A stretch of DNA of 64,000 nucleotides, taken from contig JARVKI010000012.1 of NCBI GenBank assembly GCA_036674765.1, positions 558,001-622,000 of the forward strand, written 5' to 3'. The notes under the pieces are model-generated. The model was not told the DNA's origin. It worked only from the letters and a program-made list of their open reading frames with translations, and did not search any database. This document shows positions 37,638 through 47,042 of this stretch, in pieces. Positions within the stretch are counted from its first letter, which is position 1; each line of letters opens with the position of its first letter. This DNA is from Seiridium cupressi. Taxonomy: Eukaryota; Ascomycota; Sordariomycetes; Amphisphaeriales; Sporocadaceae. The position numbers and the translations under genes are program-made.

Positions 37638-37916
37638 TCAGCAGGGCCCCCACAGATTTGGAAAGGCCTGAACCGTTTCCTTCAGGCTGGGTGACCATAT
37701 GGTCTTGTACATCACCTGTAGCAGGAGTAGGAACAGGAGCAGAGCAATTGTTTGTAAGAATATCATAGCTACGGCTTGATCACCAGCCAACGAGGAGGGA
37801 TTGGCCTGATTGAACGGGTTCCGAGGATATAGCGTCTCTGGTGTTGATAGTACCACCAGGATTGGGCGCCCACAGCGTAAATTATACCACCAATATTTGA
37901 CATGAAAGCTCGTCAT
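37638..37916 (-). CDS. Possible one-TM microprotein, unknown
   Basis: A 92-codon frame lying between the 3' ends of the mS45 gene and the phosphatase gene. It has a single strongly hydrophobic helix (MIFLQTIALLLFLLLLQVMY, about residues 50-69) after a polar segment with NPFNQANPSSL. It has no recognised homology, no splice evidence and no clear promoter. It could be a real small membrane protein, a relic, or chance. Confidence 0.3.
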   Translation of the reverse strand: MTSFHVKYWWYNLRCGRPILVVLSTPETLYPRNPFNQANPSSLAGDQAVAMIFLQTIALLLFLLLLQVMYKTIWSPSLKETVQAFPNLWGPC

Positions 37917-38036
37917 CTTTGGCCGTACGCTGCCACATCTCTACACTTATCAAATGGCTAAGTTTCCATAAAACTCTAATTAACTCTACTCTAATGGTTT
38001 GGGCGCCGTAAGTCTAAGAAACGATATCTAGTGCTG

Positions 38037-39302
38037 CTATATCCGTGCCTCAGCCTTGATCCCTTCAGCAGCGATTTTCTCGCCCTCTTCCTCGGCTTCC
38101 TTTTCCGCGATGGGCACAAGTTTTGCGTGTGCCTCCCAGTCCAGGGGTGATCCTTCCTGGCTCGAAGCGTCCACGATGAGATGCTTCCGCAATTGCTCGA
38201 TCTCATCCTCGGCGAGCAATTTGAGGTCAACGACACATTTCTCAACTGAACCCCATCTCTCTCGGATTTTCTTCAGGGTCTCCATCATATTCTCAGCCCT
38301 GGATAAGTCAGTATCGTAGTGCCTTGCGCGTTTCATGTATTTGGGGGGGAGGGGGGATGAGGAAAGACTCACCTGGCCCCTATCATTCGAACCGCCCCAG
38401 AGGGGTTCTTCTGGAAGTCCGGCTCCTTGAGCAAGTGCCGTAGAATCTCACCACGACGCGCCTTCAGGCCAACTGCCGTGAGGCTGTACTCATGGGCTAC
38501 GATCCTGTCCTCCACTCCACAGAGCGATAGGATGAGCGCGCATATGACCCCCGTCCTGTCCTTCCCTGCTGTGCAGTGGAGTAGCACAGGGGCAGGCATA
38601 CCGCCACCGGAGGCGGCTAGGTGTTTTAGGATTGTCCCGTAGGGCTGCGCTACGTTCTTCGGTGAAGAGGCAGAATTGAGTATGTCCTGGTAGGCCTGGA
38701 CGAATCCCTGTGGTAGTTTTAGTCAGCGTCCCGAGGCAAATGTGAGCCATGGACATAATAATACGTCGGGCCCGGAGGGGGGGGGCCACCCAAGCATTAC
38801 AACCTCACGAATCAGGCCGCACGTTGAAATGGACGGGCAGTGCAAGTATGGGTATGCCTTCACCCCCAAGAGGCTCCTTCCTCCCACTGCCGGGTCGCAG
38901 CAGGAGCCTTCCCGTCATGAGAGTGCTTACCTCAGATGTCTTCTCAGCATAGCCCTTGATTCTGTGCGCGATAGCCTCCTGGGAATAGTCATCGTCTAGG
39001 AATACGGGGGCGAATATCCGGTTTGAGCCTGGCCATTCCTTGGGTTGGCGGCCATGTCCCTTTTGGGCGTCCCTCTGGAGCTCCGGGAGGGATCTGAGAT
39101 CATACACATCCGTGACCTGGAGCGCCTGCAGCGAAGCGATGCCCTGCTCCGTCAAATTGGACGGCTCGGACGAGCGGAACACGACACCCTCTCGCACGAC
39201 CTTGCCGGGCTGAGAGTTGATGGGGTAGCCACCGATGTCCCGAAAGTTCGGAAGGCCGTCGATGAAGATGAAAGGTGGGGAGGGGAGACTCGGGTCTGCC
39301 AT
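38037..39302 (-). CDS. DSP-like tyrosine phosphatase (Y_phosphatase3 family)
   Basis: Three exons on minus, in transcript order 39302-38931, 38707-38373 and 38298-38037, give about 322 residues. The N-terminal part has the family hallmarks NFRDIGGYP (about 19-27), VFRSSEPSNLT and VTDVYDLRSLPEL. The catalytic P-loop HCTAGKDRTG places the nucleophile at Cys169 and the Arg at 175. The general-acid region is probably the Asp cluster in VFLDDDY. This family (PF13350) acts on phosphotyrosine or phosphoinositides; the substrate here is unknown. No signal peptide or membrane segment is visible. The C-terminal helix-rich tail (residues about 236-322) is highly charged. Both introns carry long runs of G on the plus strand, which are C runs in the transcript. 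The catalytic residues look intact. Confidence 0.88.
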
Positions 39303-41672
39303 TTTGAGATGCGGGTGTGTTCTGTGTAAGTGTAAGTGTAGATCTGTTAGAGAAGAACTCTAAATTTAGCGCCGAAGCTAAGTTGTGCGAGTATACATAC
39401 ATACTGCAGTGGAAGCGCAGTGCGTAGGAAACATCAATGTAGATCTTTGAGTGCTTTGATTCGGGGCCGGCGAGTGGATCACCGCGGACCCGTATGCAGT
39501 AAGTCCTCCTCCATAATCAAGAGATGTCTAAGCCGAATTGGGTATCAGCTCCTCTATGGAGCCCAACCCAAAGTTGGCCGTATAACCCTGGAGGGAATGG
39601 TATTTGCTTCGGTGTATAGATCTTGTCATTGCTAAGCAAGAATACGATCTGATCAAGACCACGCCTTCGCTGCTGCTATTGCCGTAGCTAGGGTACCGGA
39701 CGGTTACAAAATCTGCGAAATTAGCTACATTGACACCTTGATGAAAAAGCTGACTAGAGTAATGATGCCTTTATATGTACCCCAAAATAAACGTATTGGC
39801 ACAACTTTAAGAAGACATTGGTTCATCACGACTAGACCATCTAGCTATTTTCACCGTATGGACGACTTTCCAAACAGCAGGGGTAATCACGCAGTTTGGC
39901 TATAAGCACCGTATACCAACTATCTAACTAACATATCATAGTCAGGCTGAGAGACCCATTGTGTACGTAGGAGGCGTCGGGAATGTCAGCGTGCGGCTAC
40001 AAATGGGTCGATTCAGTTATAGAATATGTGTGCTTTGTGCGATGATATGGCGTCACCAGTCTGAGTAGTCGGCAACTGCAACGCACGCAAATCACGCTTG
40101 GTGAGCATAGAGGTATTCGAAAGTATGGTATTTCGAAGTATATGACATTTCAACACGCCTTGTCGGCTACCTCAGCAACAGAAAAGCTGACAGGAGCATC
40201 AGAAAAGGCCAGCTACGGGAAAAGATTTCCAAAATGGGGTACAATAGCCAGATGCAAATAGTGCCAATTTGGACCGGTGAGATTGGATGAAAGTTGGGAC
40301 GAACGGGTTGTATGTCACAGGTGTCAGTGGGCGACTGATGCAAGGTGGGGGCAGTTGCTAGTGGTCCACGTCTTGGTGTCAGGCCCCGCGCAGAGCCTCG
40401 CCTGGAGAGAGATCCTCGTCACACCCCATCTTGCCATGCCGCGTTTGAGTGTTCTGATTCTGTCCTGCGCTTTTTTCCTTTTTTTCCAACCAAAAGGACA
40501 CCAATTGTCACTGCCTTTGACCCAATTGAGTCCCTAGTGAGACTAGAGGCGCAGCCTGCGAGCCGGCACGGCCCCCTCCAGGTTTGGGGGTTATTGATTG
40601 CTTTTGGAGGGCGATTCAGTTCTAGCCTCTTGCTCGATTTCTGCACCACCACCCCCCAGCTCCGGCACTGTCTTCCGGAAGGTTGTTGAAGGAGCTGTGC
40701 CAGTAAGCCCTGGCTGCCATTTGCCAGCTACCAAATAGGCACCTAGCGTGGTAAACTGGACGCCTTACTGCCTGCATATTTGTATACATGTAGGTATGGA
40801 GCTGGACCACACTGTGCTTTGCATGCCACGTTTTATCAAACAGGCGCAACCAGAGTGGACTCGAGGGCAGCCGCTTGTCTTCCTCGTGGGTTCCCACAAT
40901 CTTGAGCATGGTCCTTTTGTCTTCCCGCCGTTCGTGGCTTGGTCTGCGGCATCTGGATTTAGGGGTGGAGCTGCGTGGTGCGTGGACGCGAACCACTACT
41001 GTATGCGTCGAAGAGGTAAGAAAACCGCCGGCGAGGCTCTCGACCATGCTTCCATTTCTCTTCCTTCCCTCAGTGAACCTTGTTCAACAATGGCACCTTC
41101 CAATTTAAGTGCTCACTCTTGAGGCTCAAGTGGACCTCACAAATGCTCCCTCCAGTACAAAACCGCCTTGGCAACTTCACTTGGGGCACCTTCCTGCATT
41201 TCCCCCGTACGCCTCCTTCCCCCCAGCCCACCCGCCACCGATCCCCTTTTTACACATGTCTGTTTCTTGCCCTGCATGCAGGAAAACCAGGTCACTCTCG
41301 GTCAGAACCAGGGCAGTATCTCGATAAGAATTCGGGTATTCGATGTCTATAAGTACGATAGAGTTGCCTCACTCTAGTCTAATCTTAGTCTGGCTCCTGA
41401 TCCTGAAACCTTTCTCTTGTCAGAGTTGGCATAGCCCCCTGGGTTCTCGGTTTGTTCCCTCTCTATACCTGTCCCATAACCAAAATAAAGGAAAAAAACA
41501 AAATGAAAAAAGAGTTCAACCAGTGGCAGGCCACGATCCAGGCCTGGGGCGATATGATAAGTGCCGGCGGCTCGAATGAGTCAGCACGGCTACGACCTTG
41601 GCATGATGTTCTTCCCGTGCGATGGGTCGGCTCAGCTTACCAGGTGGATATCCCATGTTCATGCGCCGAGGA

Positions 41673-42056
41673 TCACTTGTTGACGAAATAGCCAACCCAC
41701 TCCGGACGCCTTTTGTAACAAAAAGGGCAACTTGTGTCGTATGTCCAGCTGTTGTTTGACCCAGGGCAGTCAGGCTGCGGCAAGGTTAGCCTTGACGAAC
41801 TTTCATAGACCATCTGTCTCCTTACACAAACCCAGCGGTAATCTGGTCCAGCGGCCAGGGATGCGTGACCCCTCCGTCGATGCTGCTTGTCGCTGCCGCC
41901 GTGAGAGTGTGTCATCTTGCAGAGTTGACGGTGCTCGTGTTTGGTATCTCGGACTTGCAGTGGAAGAAGAAGAAGAATCCAGGAGTTGTCTGGATTCAGT
42001 GTAAGTGCAGAGGAGATCAGATGTGTAATGATTATGAGAACGAGAGATGGTTTCAT
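41673..42056 (-). CDS. Weak candidate: short frame with signal-like N-terminus
   Basis: A 127-codon frame beginning MKPSLVLIIITHLISSALTL, which resembles a signal peptide. It is followed by a polar, His/Arg-rich stretch and a C-terminal part with several cysteines (DCPGSNNSWTYDTSCPFCYK). A possible donor (CAA then GTCCGA) follows codon 36. There is no homology and no supporting intron branch point that I can see. It could be a small secreted protein or a chance frame. Confidence 0.2.
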   Translation of the reverse strand: MKPSLVLIIITHLISSALTLNPDNSWILLLLPLQVRDTKHEHRQLCKMTHSHGGSDKQHRRRGHASLAAGPDYRWVCVRRQMVYESSSRLTLPQPDCPGSNNSWTYDTSCPFCYKRRPEWVGYFVNK

Positions 42057-44812
42057 CGAATCCTCTTATATTGCCACTCAAGCTCCAGAGACTCTCGTTG
42101 CTGACATAGCTAGGCGGCGGTGCGAATGAGGCCATTCACAAGGAACGCCTGAGCGGATACCGCTGTCCTCATCTGATTGTATCGAGTGGCTGAGGATTCT
42201 CGGCCATCTCGTGTGACAGGTGAGGCCGTAATTACAAAAGTTTCCTTCCAGAAGCATTTTTGACCCCAAGGAACTGCCACCTTCGAAGCCTCGGAATCCC
42301 AATCAAACATGGCGGTTTTTTTTTTCTTCCAGCCCTTGATGCGGTCCCTATTGGCTCTTTCTGTTGACACTAACAGCTCGGTGAAGTCATATCCTGGCTG
42401 TGAGACAAAGTGGAAAATGTGTTCGGCCTCCTCATGCTCAGCACTCTCGTGCCGTTTAGAGGTACTTGTGTACCACGTTGTTCGTCCCACCGGGTTTCAG
42501 CCCTATCACAAGCTGACGGCTCTGGTACAGCAATCCCTACAAGGTGACAATAAGGACCTGCGTCCAGCGTCCAGTTCCCAGTTTCCGGTTTGCAGAGATG
42601 CTGCCTCGTGGCTACTGCAGGGTTACTTTTTTCGGTGTTGATCTGTAATTTGATGTAACCTCCCCATTCGTGGATTGACGAGACTGCCTTGGCCTAGATT
42701 TTAAATTATAGCTCATCCAGAGGCTCGTTCACTTTCGCTTCGCCGGCCAAATCCGTCGAGCTGTGGATGCCGCAGGCTGTTCAGCCTGTCGCCCGTGTCT
42801 GCCGGTTTACTGGCGTAGGCTTTTTCCCGTGGGCACATCGCGCGTGACAGGTACTGGTGGAGTGAGCTTGACCGAAACTGAGGCCCCTTTGCCTCTCCAT
42901 GGCCTCCTCGCTCTCATAGGTCCACCAATGACTCATCGTACCAGTGTTCGATACCGTGTCATAGCACCTGAGTGCCTTCTTGGCGATGGTGGAACCCCCC
43001 TCTTTCCTCTGGGATCTGTCGTTTGTCATTTTGTTCCTTCCTCTGGGCTCGGTCCTATGGCTCTCTGCTCTCAAACACACATGTCCTTGGACGAGAAACT
43101 CAAGGCCACATCGGAGACTTGAGTTTCAATAAGTCACCAGTCGATCTCGAGCCTTTATGCAGTAGTTTGCCAGCAAAGGGCTTGATTCGTCGTGGTAGAA
43201 GATGAGCAATATAACCCCCCGGCGACTTGGCGAGCTTCCTCCAAAGTCGTTGTACCCAAGTCATTTGTCGTGACTTATTGGGGCTTCATTGTGAGCCAGC
43301 ACGTTATAGCGACTGCCTATACCATGGTGCAACGAGATTGTTCAGGCTGGAAGGGTTGAGGGCTGAGGGTTGAGTGGAAGTTGACATCGTCGTTGGCCAT
43401 GGCGGATATGCTTAGCTCAGGATGGATCCCCGCTCTTCACTGCAATTATAGTGCCGATTTTCTCAAACCAAAGAGCATCCTCGGAACAACTCAAGTCTAT
43501 CGCGACATGGACCAAGAGCTTTCTATATATCCCATCTCGAACCCCTCTGTGGCTTAAATCAACCCCGCAGGCGTTTGGGTATGACCCTTGAGGCTCTGCC
43601 GCCCAGGATGCTCGAAGTCCCCGGCTGCATGTTGGATGTTACATGTTGCCCAATGATCGCTTGCAAGGCTGTCTCAGTTGGTAACGTTATAGCTGAAGAA
43701 ATAGTTTAGCGCTCTATCCGTCAAATCGGGAGATGCAAAGACCTTGCCACACAATATTCGGTTGGTTTGATAGATGGATGCGGCCTCTTCTTACTCGGAA
43801 GACTTGAATTAGCAGGACACTAGAGGACAGCTGAAGTCAGCCACGGCGTTAACCGATGGGCGAAACAAACCCCATTACGTCCTGTATCCGTATGCGAGCT
43901 GACGCGTACGCCATCAAAATGAACACCGGGCTTGCCACAACCGACAACTGCATATTCGGTGGTGTTTTAAAATTGTTGTGAAGACCAGATTGAGGGGGAG
44001 GTTTTCACGGGTGTGTGTGCAACATAAAGTAAAATACAGAACAGAAGGTTGGCTTACCGAAGCAACACAGTAGTTATGTGTAAATTCATATGCCTGCTTC
44101 CAACAGAACCAGTGGTATGATCGAACAGTGCCTCTCGAGGAGGTGTCCAGACTCTTTTTTCAGTGCAGGATGAGGCTGATTGAGTCATCCTTCTAGCTCC
44201 GCTTGATGCTTTATATATACATGACTGTCAATATCGTAAGCAGCCCTGCTCACCAGGTCCAAGGTAGCATTATGTACTGGGAGGCACGGGATATGTCCCG
44301 CCCACCTTGGCCGGAACCAATTTGGATATTCGGTCGGATGATAACAATACTATGACATTATTGCCGGGGGTTCTGTAACGTCTTCACACCCACAAAACCT
44401 CGTGTAATGGGTCGGGCGATATCCCGCGCGGGGGGAGGGGGGAAGGGTTTTAGAAAAACAGAGTCAATGAGGCTCTGCGGGCTTTCGGAATAGCTCTGAT
44501 AAAAGTTTTCTTATTGTATACATGCGGAGTACTATACAACGTTGTCGCCAGTAGGGAGGGATATCGCAGGTGTAGAGTAGAACGAGCGTCAAAGCGAAAA
44601 CACAAGTGTCAAACTGGGAGGATTCATGGATAGGCATCCTTCTGGAAACGCGAAAGAGGAGGCGAGCTCATCCTGCTTCAGCCCACAAACGCTGATCAGC
44701 CAACCAATTGAGGACATTATGCAGGAAGCGTCACCAGACTAGTGCATGTCGTGGCAGGAGGGTTTGGGCAGCAAGAGGTTATTACAACCCACTTTCCTTG
44801 CAGGTGACTCAA

Positions 44813-44836
44813 TTTTTTTTTTTTTTTTTTTTTTTT
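44813..44836. repeat. Poly-T tract (about 24 nt)
   Basis: Longest homopolymer in the window, intergenic. No element body or target duplication is recognised next to it. Confidence 0.8.
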
Positions 44837-45438
44837 GTTTATCCAACTACCTTCGCCAGGTTTCGTACGTCGATGGAGGAGGGCACTCGCTCTTAGAGTG
44901 CCGAACAACCATTGACGCCCAAGCAGGACAATGACATGTCACAAGTAAATAGGATATGTTCCTCCCCGTAGAAACGCAGGGCATGTACTGCCTCTATGAA
45001 TGGTACTGCTATTGAATACCACCATCATTTCATTCTGTCACTTATACCCTGCTTGGGTCTTGGGGCTGACGCGCGCATCTTGTCGAACCATTAGAATTAC
45101 ACCAAAACAACACTGGGAGCCTAAATCGTCTGAAGTTCAGCCTTGGCTAGACGTCCTCACCGATCGACCAGGAGAAGGCTGCTGTAAGAGTGAATGTAGG
45201 CTTTCTAGAGTGAGAACTAAGAGCAACCATGTGGATGGTCGCTCCGGTAGCTATCAGAAGCAGTTGTTGAGGTACCATAGATGCGTAGGACGTCGAGATT
45301 CTTGGGATCATGTATAAGAAGCCTTACATCTATCTTAATGGCTGAGTCCAGAGGAATCGCAACGAGAGCGTGGCGGCGCCTCTTTCTTGCTATTGCGTTG
45401 GTCTAGAGCCTAACAGCCTGCTTAGGAGCACTTTCGCC

Positions 45439-45462
45439 CCTGGAGTCTGGAGTCTGGAGTCT
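45439..45462. repeat. Tandem 7-bp repeat, CTGGAGT units
   Basis: About three and a half direct copies of CTGGAGT in tandem, in intergenic DNA. Confidence 0.75.
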
Positions 45463-45809
45463 GGATGTCATTAGTGGCAGAAGGATGCGAGAATCTAAGG
45501 AGCAAAAGCTTAAACCAAACCACGTTCCATCGAACACTTCGCCCAAGTAATCCTGTTTTTTTTTGGGGTGGTCTGATAAATATTACGCCTCGAAAGTACT
45601 CGAAAACAACTTTTGAGATCAGACTTATCTGATTTGTACTATCGTACCACCTAGCTTGCGCCCAAACCTCACGAAAATTTATAAGCCATGGCTTAAAGGA
45701 ACGATTACAAGCCAAATTTAGTCATCAAAGCCCTTGAAAATACCCACGTTGCGCCGTCGACCGCGAGCAAATTCCAATTTCCGAGTAGAGGAACATTATA
45801 GATGGAGTC

Positions 45810-46472
45810 CTATAAGGGCTTAAGCGACCGAACCTCTATAAACGGCCAGCTAAAGCTGTAAATGGGGGAAAAGCTTTTAGTATGTGTGTGCCGGTAGATC
45901 TTGAAACGACGAAAGATTGCGGCTCTAACAGGACTTATTACCGTCATTTTATTGCTCCAGGCACATCCTAAAAAAGAAAGGTTTGAATCGAGTCGTTGAG
46001 GTGCAACAGGAAAGCCGCGAGAAGCTGGCCAAGGCTTAGGGTATGTGGAAATGAGCAAGCTGCCTAGGTTTGTAAATACTAACAGTATAACCACGATATA
46101 CATGGGAATAGTAACACATGTCACTTTTATATATCTATTACTTCGGTTTGGGATTTGTAAGTAGAGAAACGAAGTGACGGCATTGATCAACAACCATTTA
46201 TTGGCGGTAGAAATTACAGCTACAGTAGATTTGCTATTTTCGCAAGATACTTTATTGATGCGAGAATCTGCGCATTCGAAAATGGGTTGCAATGGCCATG
46301 ACTTGCTAAGATTTCCCCGTCTACATCGCAACGTGACGTGATATGGTCGGCTATCATCCTCCATTGATCTGCTGGCATTCCTATATCCCCTGTTGTGTTT
46401 ATCTGTGGGTACTAGTCCAGGACTTTGGAGGCTTCTGAGCATCCTTCTCAACCTCAAGTCAGGTTGGATCAT
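45810..46472 (-). CDS. Weak candidate: 220-codon orphan frame
   Basis: The longest uninterrupted frame in the 39-46 kb gene desert. The translation has one hydrophobic stretch (VTCVTIPMYIVVILLVFTNL, about residues 117-136) and is otherwise basic and low in acidic residues, which is more typical of chance frames. No family is recognised and no clear promoter is seen. It ends about 40 bases before the LSM7 stop region on the same strand. Confidence 0.18.
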   Translation of the reverse strand: MIQPDLRLRRMLRSLQSPGLVPTDKHNRGYRNASRSMEDDSRPYHVTLRCRRGNLSKSWPLQPIFECADSRINKVSCENSKSTVAVISTANKWLLINAVTSFLYLQIPNRSNRYIKVTCVTIPMYIVVILLVFTNLGSLLISTYPKPWPASRGFPVAPQRLDSNLSFLGCAWSNKMTVISPVRAAIFRRFKIYRHTHTKSFSPIYSFSWPFIEVRSLKPL

Positions 46473-46515
46473 CTAGTTAATACCTAATTCGTCAATCCAG
46501 TACTCTTGTATAGTC

Positions 46516-47042
46516 TCAATCCTCAGCTGCCTCGGCGAATGGATTCTGAATCTCCTCGCTACCGTCTACAGGGCTGATCACGACGAGCAGTGTGCCTCGT
46601 GCGACAACCAGTCCGAGTGACCTTGTGCTCTCGTTGCCCTCGTCGTCTGTATATCACATTCGCGTTAGCCACCTTTACTTATCATCATAGTAGCTTCGAT
46701 ACCCGTCGAGCGCCGGCAAAACAACAGGCTCAACAAGGACGTACCTCTGACCACCTCCTGCACCTCATCCAGCACAAGGTTCATCAAGGCATCGTAACCC
46801 TTTAGCGTGCCGGTGCACTCGCGGCCGCCGTTAAACTTGACTGTGATCCGCTTGTCCATGTACTTGCCCAGGTCGAGGATGTTCTCCTTCTTGGGACGCT
46901 CGCCGCGCTCGCCCTGGTTGTGGCCGTCTCGGTCTCCCGCGTGGTGTCCTCCTCCGCGTCCACCGCCACGCCCGCCGCCGCCGCGACCTCCCCGGTAACC
47001 TCCTCCCCCGCGGCCGCCGCGCTGGTGGGGTCTGTCAGCCAT
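46516..47042 (-). CDS. LSM7: LSM7, Sm-like ring subunit
   Basis: Two exons on minus, 47042-46745 and 46646-46516, give 142 residues. The first 50 residues are an RGG/Gly-rich extension with repeated GRGGGG units. The Sm fold begins at KKENILDLGKYMDKRITVKF (Sm1). It continues with GGRECTGTLKGYDALMNLVL and DEVQEVVRDDEG, and Sm2 is SLGLVVARGTLLVVISPVDG. LSM7 is one of seven subunits in the LSM1-7 ring (cytoplasmic mRNA decapping) and the LSM2-8 ring (U6 snRNA 3' end). The intron (98 nt) splits codon Asp, giving VVR then DDEGNESTRS. Fungal LSM7 commonly has such an RGG extension, unlike yeast and animal forms. Two copies of ACGGTTAGGGT lie upstream (47292-47302 and 47365-47375). Confidence 0.93.

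Larger units (their letters stand above)
39303..46515. other. Large gene-poor region
   Basis: About 7.2 kb without a convincing gene. Short frames occur throughout. Two are listed separately as weak candidates (41673-42056 and 45810-46472). A CT-rich stretch at 41190-41260 resembles an untranslated leader but leads to no recognisable coding exon. A T tract of about 24 nt (44813-44836) and a 7-bp tandem repeat (CTGGAGT units at about 45439-45462) are present. No transposon terminal repeats were seen. Confidence 0.4.
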
